This document shows positions 45,321-54,856 of a DNA stretch of 64,000 nucleotides, piece after piece. Position numbers and translations under genes: made by a program. Source of the stretch: Nostoc sp. JL34. GTDB lineage: Bacteria > Cyanobacteriota > Cyanobacteriia > Cyanobacteriales > Nostocaceae. Where the stretch lies: positions 1 through 64,000 of the forward strand of contig NZ_JABXKQ010000094.1 of NCBI RefSeq assembly GCF_017114945.1, written 5' to 3'. Positions within the stretch are counted from its first letter, which is position 1; each line of letters begins with the position of its first letter. Below the pieces are notes generated by a model. The model did not search any database and was not told the origin of the DNA. It saw only the letters and a program-made list of their open reading frames with translations.

Positions 45321-46316
45321 TTACGGGTACTCGTGAGAAACAAACGGGATTTCTATGACTTCACCCTCAGTTTCTCCCACTTGGACTTTTAAGCCTACAC
45401 CACCAGCTTTGGTGCGAATGTAACCTAGTCCAAAGTAACCATCAGCGGTTTGGGTGTAACTAGTAAGTTTGCCGACCTTTTCATCTCCAACTGCGATCGC
45501 ACTTCCAACTTCCACAGGGGCACTGAGGCGAATACCCAAAAGGTGTTGTTTTACACCTTTGTATGTATTTAACCGAGCAATAGTTTCTTGCCCAATATAG
45601 CAACCTTTAGTAAAAGAAATTGTTTGCCACAAGCCAACTTCCAGAGGATTGTAATCATCTGTGAGTTCCGCATCTGGGGCGGGGCGGCCTTGTAAGATTC
45701 GCAAGGCATCCCAGGCGCGATCGCTCATCTCTACTGCCCCAGCTTCTAACAATTTGTTCCACACCGTTTCTTTGTCAGTATAGGGGAAAGTGAAGGTGTA
45801 TCCGGGCGCGGCTAACCCGCTACCCACAGCAATCCTCACTCCTTCAGCCGGAGCAATAGTGTATACTTTGTGACTTCCGTAAGGTTGGCCGATGAGTTCG
45901 CCAATACCCAACTTTTCTAAAACAGCGTCGCTTCCTGGGCCAATCAGGCTGAAAGTGTTGGTGTATTGGGTAATATCAGATAATTCCACCTTATCGGCAT
46001 AGAAAATATATTTATCCAGCCATTCCATGAGATATTGGCGGCGGTTGGGTGAAACTAGCAGGATTACCGCATCTTCTCTAACGTAGGCGGTTACTAAATC
46101 AATTGTTCTGGCTGTGGAAGTGACAAAAACCGTATCACAACCTTGTCCTGGCTTGAGTATTTGAAAATTGTTAGTACTTTGGTTGTGTAAGAAATTCAGG
46201 CGATCGTCGCCAGCTACTTTGATGCGTCCCCAGGCGGTGCGATCGCATATTGCAACCCCAACTCTGGCAGCTTCGATAGCTGCTGCGTCTTTATCGTCAA
46301 GTGTAGATGTTGGCAT
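45321..46316 (-). CDS. YgfZ/GcvT-like folate-binding protein
   Basis: A 331-residue aminomethyltransferase-fold protein of the YgfZ (COG0354, CAF17/Iba57-like) family, which helps assemble or repair 4Fe-4S clusters with folate. The hallmark KGCYIGQET near residues 226-234 contains the conserved Cys. Other conserved parts are FLHNQSTNNFQILKPGQGCD and a C-terminal beta-barrel (LGLGYIRTKAGG reads as GLGYIRTK). Length is standard. It is convergent with the DUF5331 gene and stands alone. Confidence 0.88.
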   Translation of the reverse strand: MPTSTLDDKDAAAIEAARVGVAICDRTAWGRIKVAGDDRLNFLHNQSTNNFQILKPGQGCDTVFVTSTARTIDLVTAYVREDAVILLVSPNRRQYLMEWLDKYIFYADKVELSDITQYTNTFSLIGPGSDAVLEKLGIGELIGQPYGSHKVYTIAPAEGVRIAVGSGLAAPGYTFTFPYTDKETVWNKLLEAGAVEMSDRAWDALRILQGRPAPDAELTDDYNPLEVGLWQTISFTKGCYIGQETIARLNTYKGVKQHLLGIRLSAPVEVGSAIAVGDEKVGKLTSYTQTADGYFGLGYIRTKAGGVGLKVQVGETEGEVIEIPFVSHEYP

Positions 46317-46447
46317 AGCGATGAGAAGTTGCCCTGTTTCAATGTTGTCGCACTGGAAATCTTAGCAAATAAGGGTTTGTGGCTTCAATCTACCTCTGGT
46401 TTTCTTGTAGCGTATAATCAAAAGACAGTGCCGAACAATAAAAACTT

Positions 46448-46652
46448 ATGAAACGAACTTTTACTGCAAGCGTATGGCAGGAAGGGAACTGGTTTGTGGC
46501 ACAGTGTTTGGAGATTGATATTGCTACAGGGCGAGACTGAAACTGAGGCATTGGCTAATCTTGAGGAAGCTTTGTCACTGCATTTTGAACCACCAGTAGC
46601 TACTGTTCTTCCTCAAATTAAGACACTTCAGGTAGAAATAGGTGTCGCTTAA
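46448..46652 (+). pseudogene. HicB-like antitoxin gene with a frameshift
   Basis: MKRTFTASVWQEGNWFVAQC LEIDIAT is the start of a HicB-type protein, but the frame then stops at GRD. Two bases appear missing in ACAGGGCGAGAC: restoring ACACAGGGC gives QGETETEALANLEEALSLHF and EPPVATVLPQIKTLQVEIGV to a stop at 46650. HicB proteins neutralise HicA toxins; no HicA gene is adjacent. A decayed ribbon-helix-helix gene lies next to it on the other strand. Confidence 0.75.
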
Positions 46653-46694
46653 ACGCCGTAGGCATCACTATTTTTCCACCCCAGCTTGTTTACA

Positions 46695-46994
46695 TCACTT
46701 AAGAGTTGCTTCAGCTTGAATTTCTTGAATGATGGTTAAAATTTCCTTTTTCGATTCGATATGTCTTCCTAGAACTTCAGCAGTTGATTCAAGTACCTAC
46801 TCAGATCATAACTTGGCTAAATTTTGCCGCAAACCCTTCCCAATATATAACTTGAGCAAGGCTTCAAGTGACATATCTTGACTGGCTGCTACTTTTTCGA
46901 GTGATCGCAATGTATCTGTTGGTATCTTTATTGATACTGTTTCTGTCGCACGGGGTCTTAAGTGTAGTTTTAGTTCTTCTTCAGGGTTGTTCAT
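46695..46994 (-). pseudogene. Ribbon-helix-helix (CopG-like) antitoxin-type gene with two stop codons
   Basis: MNNPEEELKLHLRPRATETV followed by SIKIPTDTLRSLEKVAASQD and LEALLKLYIGKGLRQNLAKL matches short Nostoc RHH proteins. The open frame ends at 46806 with TGA, but the same frame continues S-E-stop-VLESTAEVLGRHIESKKE to IQEIQAEATLK and a stop at 46695. Relatives read on through this part, so two nonsense codons truncate it. The N-terminal 62 residues with the RHH fold might still be made. Confidence 0.65.
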
Positions 46995-47144
46995 ATAGCT
47001 TTCTTTCAATGCGATTACCTGGATGATTTGTTGATTGGGATGGAGTGCGATCGCCTATAGTATAGCAGTGCAATCACTGAGGTAAATGTTTTCATTAGTA
47101 ATTTAAGCTGTACGTGCTTTAACTAATCTTTTCCTCACATAATT

Positions 47145-48659
47145 ATGTCCTCTGAACAGTTTCAAGCAGCACACGACAGCATTTACAACACTGGCACACG
47201 TCTATTACAGTACCTTCAGGAAATTCGCCAAGGCCGTCTCAGCGAAGGAGACGATACAAAAAGTTTGCAGAATGTTGAGGATGAGATCAACAAAGCCCTA
47301 CACGCATTGAAAGAGCAGAAGTATCAGGTGGCCGTAATTGCAGCGATGAAAGCTGGCAAAAGTACCTTTTTGAATGCCGTGATTGGTGCTGATATTCTGG
47401 CAAGTGAGACAGCCGCGTGTACAATTTGCCGTACAGATGTCCGACATATTCCATCTGGACAAATTCCCAGACTTCTGGAATATCGAGATGGACAAAAACG
47501 ACCTCTTGTTATTACTGAAGGTGAAGCTGGAGAAATTCAGCAAAAATTTCTGATGCGTACCCGCGAGATTCGAGAGAAAGGCAATCCTGATAAAACTATA
47601 CGCTTTGAGATAGAACATTCTATCGAAGCTATTAACGATCGAATTGCCAAGTCTAGTTCTACTGAATACCCGAAAACTAATACTCAGGATATCACTGAAC
47701 TGCTTCCACAAGCAGAGATTCCCAGCAATAATATAAGTATGGGTCTGACTGTACCTAATAATATTCCTATTTTGGGTGGTTTAGCATTCTCTTTTGGAGT
47801 ACAGCGTCCTTTAGTAGAAGTATTAAGTAAAGTTATTTCAGCACCATTTAAGAGCCATCATTCTACTCAGTTGAAAATTGCTGATCCATACAAAATTAGA
47901 GTAGATACTGAAAAAGAGGCTCAAGATATTGGTTGTACTATCAATGAGTTTTGTAGTCCACTTATTCAAAGTTGGTGGATAGATACGCAAGATCAGCTTG
48001 TCAGAAACGGAACTTTAATTAGAGAACAGTTAGTTAGGGAAATTCAAGCAGATATTCAAGAAATATCTAATGAACTATCTAAATATGTTGGAGAGTCCTT
48101 ACAGGTTAAGCTAAATATTAATCCTATTCAGTTTCCCGGATTTGAATTTCAAGGAATAGATGCACAAGTGAAACATCAGGTAGAAGTATTTACAAGGACT
48201 CAAACGGAAACCAAGTTCTGCTCAGAATCTAAAATCGAAAAATCAGGTAGCATATGCAAAAGTGATAAAAGTTATACTGAGCAAGTTCCGTATCAAGCTA
48301 CTATTCAAGTTGAAGATCAACGCTCCTTTTACGAAGTTGATTTGCGCGAAACAACTAAACTAATTAAGCAGAAAATAGACACTCAGGTATCAGGAAGTCA
48401 AGAAGTTCTACAACGAACCATTCACAAGCAAGTCTTAGATGACTTTAAGAATGCGGAGCAACAGATCAATAACTATATTAAAAGCTTTCAAGATGAGTTT
48501 GACCGCTTGTTGAAAGAGCGGGAGACCAGAGAAGCCGAAGCTGAACAAATTCGTGAAACTCTTAATGTTCAAAAAGTCAAACTGAATGAATACTTGAATG
48601 AAGTAACTGCTATTCGAGTATCCTTAGATAATTGGAAGCCATTGCAGAGAATCAGATAG
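47145..48659 (+). CDS. Dynamin-family protein with partial GTPase domain
   Basis: A 504-residue protein with an intact P-loop AAMKAGKST at 66-74 and the following TAACTICRTDVRH switch-I region. After IRFEIEHSIEAI (near 165) the usual G3 (DxPG) and G4 motifs do not appear; the sequence passes directly to NDRIAKSSSTEY and then to a long helical stalk with a coiled-coil end (about 400-490). This looks like an in-frame internal deletion of the GTPase core. GTP could bind poorly, and it may act as a scaffold or be non-functional. It is the third dynamin relative here, not part of the BDLP1 operon. Confidence 0.75.
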   Translation: MSSEQFQAAHDSIYNTGTRLLQYLQEIRQGRLSEGDDTKSLQNVEDEINKALHALKEQKYQVAVIAAMKAGKSTFLNAVIGADILASETAACTICRTDVRHIPSGQIPRLLEYRDGQKRPLVITEGEAGEIQQKFLMRTREIREKGNPDKTIRFEIEHSIEAINDRIAKSSSTEYPKTNTQDITELLPQAEIPSNNISMGLTVPNNIPILGGLAFSFGVQRPLVEVLSKVISAPFKSHHSTQLKIADPYKIRVDTEKEAQDIGCTINEFCSPLIQSWWIDTQDQLVRNGTLIREQLVREIQADIQEISNELSKYVGESLQVKLNINPIQFPGFEFQGIDAQVKHQVEVFTRTQTETKFCSESKIEKSGSICKSDKSYTEQVPYQATIQVEDQRSFYEVDLRETTKLIKQKIDTQVSGSQEVLQRTIHKQVLDDFKNAEQQINNYIKSFQDEFDRLLKERETREAEAEQIRETLNVQKVKLNEYLNEVTAIRVSLDNWKPLQRIR

Positions 48660-48761
48660 GCGATAGACCTCTCCCACATTCCAGATAGGTTGAAAATAGC
48701 TTTGCCTTACTCAATAAGCCCACGCAAGTGGGTTTAGTTCGTGTATTCTATTTTCAGGGCT

Positions 48762-49250
48762 TCAACTCTCTGGCAATTTAGCAAACGCCTGCTCAACTAA
48801 CTCTTTTGACTTAGCATCCAAACGCAGCCAATCCACTTCACCGAATTCATCGATTAAACTAGTATCAATATCAGCAACTTCCTTGTGTGGTGTGTATTCA
48901 AGAAAACACACTTCATAACACAGTTCCCACAAATCGATACTTGCTTCTTGCTGTTGACGCTGCAAACGTAGATGATATCCTGGATGGGGCATCGGCAGAC
49001 GAGCCAGAGTTCCTCTGATTTCATCTGCTTCTTGGGGCGTTGCAGTTTCCATTGCTTGCAACAGTTCAGTCACCAATGCTTTGATTTCATCAGTGGTGCT
49101 AGGCGGCCAAATCAGGACATCGTGGTAAGTTCCTGTCCAGGAAGATTCATCAAGCTGCTTGCGGATATTGTCGATAACGCGAATGAAAGCAGGTTGCATG
49201 AGGATTTCAGCCTGCTGCCATGCAACTGGATTTGTTATTTTAGGTGGCAT
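48762..49250 (-). CDS. Conserved hypothetical protein
   Basis: A 162-residue soluble helical protein. It begins MPPKITNPVAWQQAEILMQP and contains the Trp-rich QLDESSWTGTYHDVLIWPPS and DLWELCYEVCFLEYTPH. The acidic tail ends AKSKELVEQAFAKLPES. I know similar proteins from Nostocales but no function. It has no operon partner and is divergent from the kinase gene. Confidence 0.75.
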   Translation of the reverse strand: MPPKITNPVAWQQAEILMQPAFIRVIDNIRKQLDESSWTGTYHDVLIWPPSTTDEIKALVTELLQAMETATPQEADEIRGTLARLPMPHPGYHLRLQRQQQEASIDLWELCYEVCFLEYTPHKEVADIDTSLIDEFGEVDWLRLDAKSKELVEQAFAKLPES

Positions 49251-49413
49251 TGGTAATAAACAGGGGCACTAAAAGAAAAATAAACAGTCTGCGTTTATTA
49301 AAAAGCTGCGTTTTTAATCTAAATCTTTTCTCAAGATAGCGGATTTCATTGAAGAAAATTTGGAGATATTTATTACCAGCTGGAAAATTAGGTAATAACT
49401 CTGGGGAGGGAAT

Positions 49414-51336
49414 ATGATAGGCAAGCTACTAGACCATCGTTACAAAGTAATTCGAGTCCTCGCGATGGGAGGATTTGGTCAAACCTACATTGCCCAAGAT
49501 ACTAGGCGGCCAGGAAATCCCATTTGCGTTGTCAAGCACCTTAAACCCGGAACTGACCCCAGAGTTTTTGATACTGCTAAACGCCTGTTCAATAGCGAAG
49601 CCGAAACCTTAGAAAAACTGGGCAACCATGACCAAATACCCCGGCTGCTAGCGTATTTTGACGAAAACCAAGAGTTTTATTTAGTACAAGAATATATTGA
49701 AGGACATACCCTAGCTGAGGAACTTATACCTGGTAAGCGTTGGAATGAAAGACAAGTAATTCAACTGTTGCAGGAAGTTCTGGAGATTCTGGAATTTGTT
49801 CATCGCCAAGGTGTGATTCACCGCGACATCAAACCGGATAATATCATCCGTCGTGCCTCAGATAATAAGTTAGTTTTAGTTGATTTTGGAGCAGTAAAGC
49901 AACTGCGTACACAACTGGTAACAGTAGGCGGACAAGCTTCTGCTACAGTGGTTATCGGTACTCCTGGCTATATGCCCACAGAACAAGGGCAAGGTAAACC
50001 CCGTCCCAACAGCGATATCTATTCCCTTGGCATTATTGCTATTCAAGCACTAACAGGATTACAGCCAACAGAATTGCAAGAAGACCCGGAAACGGGGGAA
50101 ATTATCTGGCGGCATTCAGTAACCGTGAACCATCGACTGGCGGCAGTATTGTCCAAAATGGTGCGTTATCACTTCAAAGACCGCTACCAAAACGCCACGG
50201 AAGCACTGCAAGCATGTAAAGACGCGATTAATCCTGTACCTGCACTTTCCACACCTCAAGAAGCCGCCAAAAATTCCAGTTACCAAGCAGTCAAATCCCA
50301 GCGTCAAGTATCTCGGCTGCAAACTGTTGCAGTTGCACCAGCAAATCCTGTCAAACCTGCGCGTAAAGACTCTAGTAAATCCGACCCCTGGCCGATATTA
50401 ATTGGCATATTACTGGCGGGTGGTGCAGCTGCCTTGGTAGCAAATGTATATCCAAATGTGAAAAATTTAGCTTTAAATCTTACAGGTAAAGATACCGTCT
50501 TAGCAAATAAATGCTCGGCTGTTGTCGTCGGAAATTCTAATATTCGTTCTGAACCTAGTTCGATAAATTCTGGTAATATTTTGCAAACTGTTGCTGATAA
50601 TACAAATTTTGAGGTGACTGGCAAGCGGACAAAAGCAGGTTGGATAGAAGTTAAACTTAAATCTGGCCGTTTGGCTTGGGCACACCCGGCTGTGATAGTC
50701 AATAATCAAGAATGGGCTTCTTGCCTACGTGAAAAGGGCATTGCAACTAGGATTGTAGATGATAGTACCCTGATTGCGACTCGAACAATTCCTCAGGCAA
50801 AACCAAAATCGAGGAATGTCGCAACTCCATTACCAGAAAAGCCGAAAGGGTCAACTGACGCTGCTGAGAAATCAGAACGATCGCAGCCTAATGATAACAG
50901 TGCCAATATTATCGAACAAGCAAAAAAGAAGTATGATTCAGGGGATATAATTGGAGCGATCGCACTTTTGAGGTCGATTCCGGCAAATGCTGCTTCTAGT
51001 ATCCAAGAGACGGGCAAAATGATTGCCCAGTGGCAGGAAGATTGGGCGAAGGCGGAGGCGTTATCTAATGAGATCAACAAAGCAATAGATGATGGTAAAT
51101 GGGATAAAGTTTTAGATTATAGAAACCATCCAGAAAAGTTGCCTAATACTCAATATTGGCGAAATAGAATAGAACCATTATTTAAACAAGCAGCCGAAAA
51201 TCTGGCAAAACAGGCACTAACTAAGCTAGAAAATCAAGGTAATCAGAAGAGTACCCAAGAGAAACTTCCCGATACTAAGCAACCTGCCACTACAGAGAGT
51301 CCTAATGCTACAGAAACTCCTAAAAGCGGTTTTTAA
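49414..51336 (+). CDS. Serine/threonine protein kinase with SH3-like domain
   Basis: A 640-residue Hanks-type kinase. The N-terminal catalytic domain has GGFGQTY (19-25), a lysine at K41, HRDIKPDN (136-143), DFGAVK (157-162) and GTPGYMPTEQ. One membrane helix (about 327-345, ILIGILLAGGAAALVANV) follows. Outside are a bacterial SH3-like domain (CSAVVVGNSNIRSEPSS to WAHPAVIV, about 366-430) and a helical tail. A membrane signalling kinase is likely; the SH3 part may sense peptidoglycan or another ligand. All catalytic residues are intact. Confidence 0.9.
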   Translation: MIGKLLDHRYKVIRVLAMGGFGQTYIAQDTRRPGNPICVVKHLKPGTDPRVFDTAKRLFNSEAETLEKLGNHDQIPRLLAYFDENQEFYLVQEYIEGHTLAEELIPGKRWNERQVIQLLQEVLEILEFVHRQGVIHRDIKPDNIIRRASDNKLVLVDFGAVKQLRTQLVTVGGQASATVVIGTPGYMPTEQGQGKPRPNSDIYSLGIIAIQALTGLQPTELQEDPETGEIIWRHSVTVNHRLAAVLSKMVRYHFKDRYQNATEALQACKDAINPVPALSTPQEAAKNSSYQAVKSQRQVSRLQTVAVAPANPVKPARKDSSKSDPWPILIGILLAGGAAALVANVYPNVKNLALNLTGKDTVLANKCSAVVVGNSNIRSEPSSINSGNILQTVADNTNFEVTGKRTKAGWIEVKLKSGRLAWAHPAVIVNNQEWASCLREKGIATRIVDDSTLIATRTIPQAKPKSRNVATPLPEKPKGSTDAAEKSERSQPNDNSANIIEQAKKKYDSGDIIGAIALLRSIPANAASSIQETGKMIAQWQEDWAKAEALSNEINKAIDDGKWDKVLDYRNHPEKLPNTQYWRNRIEPLFKQAAENLAKQALTKLENQGNQKSTQEKLPDTKQPATTESPNATETPKSGF

Positions 51337-51381
51337 CAGTTAGGAGTGTTTAAGCTAACGGCGAGTCTGTGAATGTAGAAT

Positions 51382-51427
51382 CCCTCGACGGAACAAATGA
51401 GCCAAGCGTTATTTGTTCCGTCGGGAG
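51382..51427. terminator. Strong hairpin between convergent kinase and RND genes
   Basis: CCCTCGACGGAACAAAT pairs with ATTTGTTCCGTCGGGAG with one wobble/mismatch and a 12-base loop. It lacks a long T run, so it may be a repeat or a bidirectional stop signal. Confidence 0.5.
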
Positions 51428-51431
51428 AGGA

Positions 51432-54400
51432 TCAAATTGGCTGTTTGCGCCAATTGCGTTTTTTGAGCTTTGTTTGCCAAGACTCCATGTAGGTGTAGAA
51501 AACTGGTGTCAAATAAAGTGTAAGAAACTGCGAGAAGACTAACCCCCCAACTACTGCTAAACCAAGAGGACGGCGTGTATCTGCTCCGGCTCCCAAACCG
51601 AGGGCGATGGGTAGCGTACCCATCAGTGCTGCCATTGTCGTCATCATGATTGGGCGGAACCTCACCAAGCAGGCTTCATAGATAGCATCATAGGGGGTTT
51701 TGCCGTTGTGACGGGCAATGATTGCAAAGTCAACCATCATGATCCCGTTTTTCTTCACAATGCCAACCAGCAAGATGATGCCCACGAAGGCATAAATATT
51801 CAAGTCAACTTGAAACAGCAACAGGGTCAGTATTGCCCCAAATCCGGCAGAGGGTAAGCTAGAAAGGATTGTCAACGGGTGAATGAAGTTCTCGTAGAGA
51901 ATTCCCAACACGATATAAATCACCAAGATGGCAACCAGCAGTAGCAATCCTAAGCCCTGAATCGAAGATTGAAATGCCTGCGCTGAACCTTGGAAGGCTG
52001 TACTAATAGTAGGTGGCAGGGTTTGACGGGCGAGTTGCTCAATTTTACCTGTGACGTTACCGAGAGAAACTCCTGGCTTGAGATTGAAGGAGAAGGTGAC
52101 AGAAGCAAGTTGCCCTTTGTGGTTGATGGTCAAGGGGCCCACATCTTTGCTCAAGGTTGCTACAGCGTTGAGAGGTACAAGTTGTCCACTGGGGGCCCGA
52201 ACTGAAAGTAAATCGAGGGCATTGGCATTTTGCTGATATTTTGGTTCCACGCCCATAATTACTTGATACTGGCTATCGGGGGCGTAAATGGTGGAAACTT
52301 GGCGAGTGCCATAGGCATTACTCAGGGCAGTTTCGATTTGATTGGCAGTCAAACCTAGAGCCGAAGCGTGGTCGCGGTTGATGTCTACTTTTACTTGAGG
52401 ATTCTTGATTTGCAAATCGCTGTTAACATCTTGTAAATCTGAGAGCGATCGCAGTTTTTCTTCTAAAACTGGAGCATACTGATAAAGCTCTTCAATATTG
52501 GGAGTTTGCAGAGTAAATTGATACTGCGCTTTTGTCTGTTGTCCACCGACATTAATGGCTGGGGGATTTTGTAAGAAAACTTTGATTCCAGGCACAACTG
52601 ACAACTTCGGTCGGAGTTCCTGCACAACTTCATCAGCACTGAGATGGCGCTCATGGCGTGGCTTGAGTTCGATTAAAATTCTGCCAGCATTAGCGGAAGC
52701 ATTGGGCCCACCAGCCCCAACACTGGAGTTGATAGAATCGACATTCGGATCGCGATAAGCGATCGCAGCTACAGCCTGTTGATGTTTTACCATCTCATCA
52801 AAGGATATATCCTCTGATGCCTGAGTAGTTGCCGTAATTTGCCCAACATCTGCATTGGGAACAAACCCTTTCGGCACAATGATAAATAAATACACCGTTG
52901 CTACAAGAATTGCTCCCGAAATCACCATTGTTGTGCGGTGATACTTGAGCGATTTCTTCAAACTCCAATCGTATCCGCCCAAAATTACATTAAAGATATT
53001 TTCTGAAAAGTTGTAAAGACGACGGTTGAAATTTTTGATTCGGGACTTGAGACTGGGGACTGGGGACTGGGAGTTAAGAATTTCTCCCTCTCCCCCCTGC
53101 TCCTCGATTTCCCCTGCTCCCCCTGCTTCCCCTGCTCCCTCACTCTCTTGCTCATGATGAGGTGGACTTAAGAATCTGGAACACAGCATTGGCGTTAAGC
53201 TGAGGGAAATTACACCAGATACCAAGATTGCAACGCTGATAGTAACGGCAAACTCGCGGAACAGCCGCCCCAGAATGCCTTCCATGAATAGTATCGGGAT
53301 AAATACTGCTACTAAGGAAATGGTCATAGATAAAATTGTGAAACCAATTTCTCTAGAACCATTTAGGGCTGCTTCCATGCGGCTTTCACCGATTTCCATG
53401 TGGCGGACAATATTCTCCAGCATGACTACGGCATCATCTACCACGAAACCTACTGAAAGGGTCAACGCCATCAGCGATAGGTTATCGAGGGAGAAACCCA
53501 GTAGTACCATGACTCCAAAAGTCGCTACTATCGAAAGCGGTACTGCCAAACTGGGAATGACTGTAGCCGAGATATTGCGGAGAAACAGAAAGATTACCAG
53601 CACCACCAGAGCGATGGTAAGCAACAGCGTGAATTGGACATCATCCACCGACTCCCGAATTGACTGGGAGCGATCGTAGAGAATATCCATATTCACAGCC
53701 GCCGGAATCTGTGTGCGGAAGGTGGGTAGCAGTTTTTTGATTGCATCCACTACTTGAACGGTATTAGTTCCCGGTTGGCGCTGAATTGCCAGAACGATCG
53801 CTCGGACGCCAGAATTTTGGATTTGAGATTTTGGATTTGGGATTGAGGACTTCTCTCCTCCTCCCTGTTCCTTACTCTCTTTCTTGACAGGAAAATACCA
53901 ACTCGCAATCTTATCATTTTCCACACTGTCGAGGACTTGACCCAGTTCTCCTAACTGCACTGGTGCGCCATTTTGATAAGCCACACTTAGGGAGCGATAG
54001 CTGGCGGCATCATTGAGTTGACCGTTTGCTTGGATCGTAGAATTCTGCTGCTGACCGTAAAGTGTTCCGGTAGGTAGATTGACATTTCCATTAGCGATCG
54101 CAGTTGCTACTTCATCAATTCCTATCCCTTTGGCACTCAGCGATTCCGGGTCAAGCTGAATTCGTACCGCGTACTTTTGGGAACCGAACACCTGCACTTG
54201 CGCTACCCCATCCACCATTGACAGGCGTTGTGCCAGCAATGTCTCAGCATACTTGTCTACAGTTGAGAGGGGCAGAATAGACGAATTGAGGGAGATGTAA
54301 AGGACTGGCTGATCCGCCGGATTTACCTTTCGGTAAGATGGGGGATTAGGCATATTAGTCGGTAACTGCTTTGCTCCCTTAGAAATAGCAGACTGCACAT

Positions 54401-54719
54401 CCTGGGCTGCGCCGTCGATATCCCGATTTAGGTCAAATTGCAGTGTCAGCTGTGTGGTACCCAAAGAACTGGTAGAGTTCATCGAACTCAATCCTGCTAT
54501 GCTAGAAAACTGCTGCTCTAAGGGAGTTGCGACTGAGGCAGCCATCGTTTCTGGACTAGCTCCGGGCAGGTTAGCTGTTACCTGGAGTGTTGGATAATCC
54601 ACATTAGGCAGGTCGCTAACGGGTAGCTGTTGGTAACTGATCAGCCCAAATATCAAAATGCCAACCATAACGAGGGTTGTCATGATTGGACGGCGGATAA
54701 ATAGCTCGGAAATGTTCAT
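51432..54719 (-). CDS. RND efflux transporter permease
   Basis: A 1095-residue AcrB/MdtB-type permease driven by proton motive force. It has about 12 helices; the helix-4 region FVVDDAVVMLEN carries the Asp residues for proton relay. The start NISELFIRRPIMTTLVMVGI is the usual one. Two in-frame inserts are unusual: residues about 280-300 (KKESKEQGGGEKSS then SIPNPKSQIQNSG, from heptamer-like repeats) and about 520-560 (a Glu/Gly-rich stretch from a C-rich repeat). It pairs with the adaptor protein upstream; an outer-membrane TolC is not adjacent. Confidence 0.93.
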   Translation of the reverse strand: MNISELFIRRPIMTTLVMVGILIFGLISYQQLPVSDLPNVDYPTLQVTANLPGASPETMAASVATPLEQQFSSIAGLSSMNSTSSLGTTQLTLQFDLNRDIDGAAQDVQSAISKGAKQLPTNMPNPPSYRKVNPADQPVLYISLNSSILPLSTVDKYAETLLAQRLSMVDGVAQVQVFGSQKYAVRIQLDPESLSAKGIGIDEVATAIANGNVNLPTGTLYGQQQNSTIQANGQLNDAASYRSLSVAYQNGAPVQLGELGQVLDSVENDKIASWYFPVKKESKEQGGGEKSSIPNPKSQIQNSGVRAIVLAIQRQPGTNTVQVVDAIKKLLPTFRTQIPAAVNMDILYDRSQSIRESVDDVQFTLLLTIALVVLVIFLFLRNISATVIPSLAVPLSIVATFGVMVLLGFSLDNLSLMALTLSVGFVVDDAVVMLENIVRHMEIGESRMEAALNGSREIGFTILSMTISLVAVFIPILFMEGILGRLFREFAVTISVAILVSGVISLSLTPMLCSRFLSPPHHEQESEGAGEAGGAGEIEEQGGEGEILNSQSPVPSLKSRIKNFNRRLYNFSENIFNVILGGYDWSLKKSLKYHRTTMVISGAILVATVYLFIIVPKGFVPNADVGQITATTQASEDISFDEMVKHQQAVAAIAYRDPNVDSINSSVGAGGPNASANAGRILIELKPRHERHLSADEVVQELRPKLSVVPGIKVFLQNPPAINVGGQQTKAQYQFTLQTPNIEELYQYAPVLEEKLRSLSDLQDVNSDLQIKNPQVKVDINRDHASALGLTANQIETALSNAYGTRQVSTIYAPDSQYQVIMGVEPKYQQNANALDLLSVRAPSGQLVPLNAVATLSKDVGPLTINHKGQLASVTFSFNLKPGVSLGNVTGKIEQLARQTLPPTISTAFQGSAQAFQSSIQGLGLLLLVAILVIYIVLGILYENFIHPLTILSSLPSAGFGAILTLLLFQVDLNIYAFVGIILLVGIVKKNGIMMVDFAIIARHNGKTPYDAIYEACLVRFRPIMMTTMAALMGTLPIALGLGAGADTRRPLGLAVVGGLVFSQFLTLYLTPVFYTYMESWQTKLKKRNWRKQPI
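53040..53160. repeat. C-rich repeat coding for an insert in the RND permease
   Basis: The plus strand holds GACTGGGGACTGGGGACTGG and a pyrimidine tract (CCCCCTGCTCCTCGATTTCC and CCCTGCTCCC units). The tract is in frame on the minus strand as a Gly/Glu/Ala-rich loop. It is the same low-complexity type found inside the family 1 miniature elements. Confidence 0.65.
53813..53855. repeat. Heptamer-like repeat coding for an insert in the RND permease
   Basis: ATTTTGGATTTGAGATTTTG followed by GATTTGGGATTGAGG is made of ATTTTGG/ATTTGAG heptamers. On the minus strand it reads in frame as part of SIPNPKSQIQNSG. Confidence 0.65.
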
Positions 54720-54772
54720 TGCGCTCCTTTGAATGAGTGCTGTTAGCGGATAACTAGGGTTTAGCCCGTGCT

Positions 54773-54853
54773 GAGTTAGGAGTCTTGAGTTAGGAGTCTT
54801 GAGTTAGGAGTCTTGAGTTAGGAGTCTTGAGTTAGGAGTGCTGAGTTAGGAGT
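54773..54853. repeat. 14-bp tandem repeat, 5.8 copies
   Basis: GAGTTAGGAGTCTT is repeated head to tail from 54773, with the fifth unit changed to GAGTTAGGAGTGCT, then a partial copy. It fills most of the 137-bp gap between the RND adaptor stop and permease start. Confidence 0.9.
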
Positions 54854-54856
54854 TAT

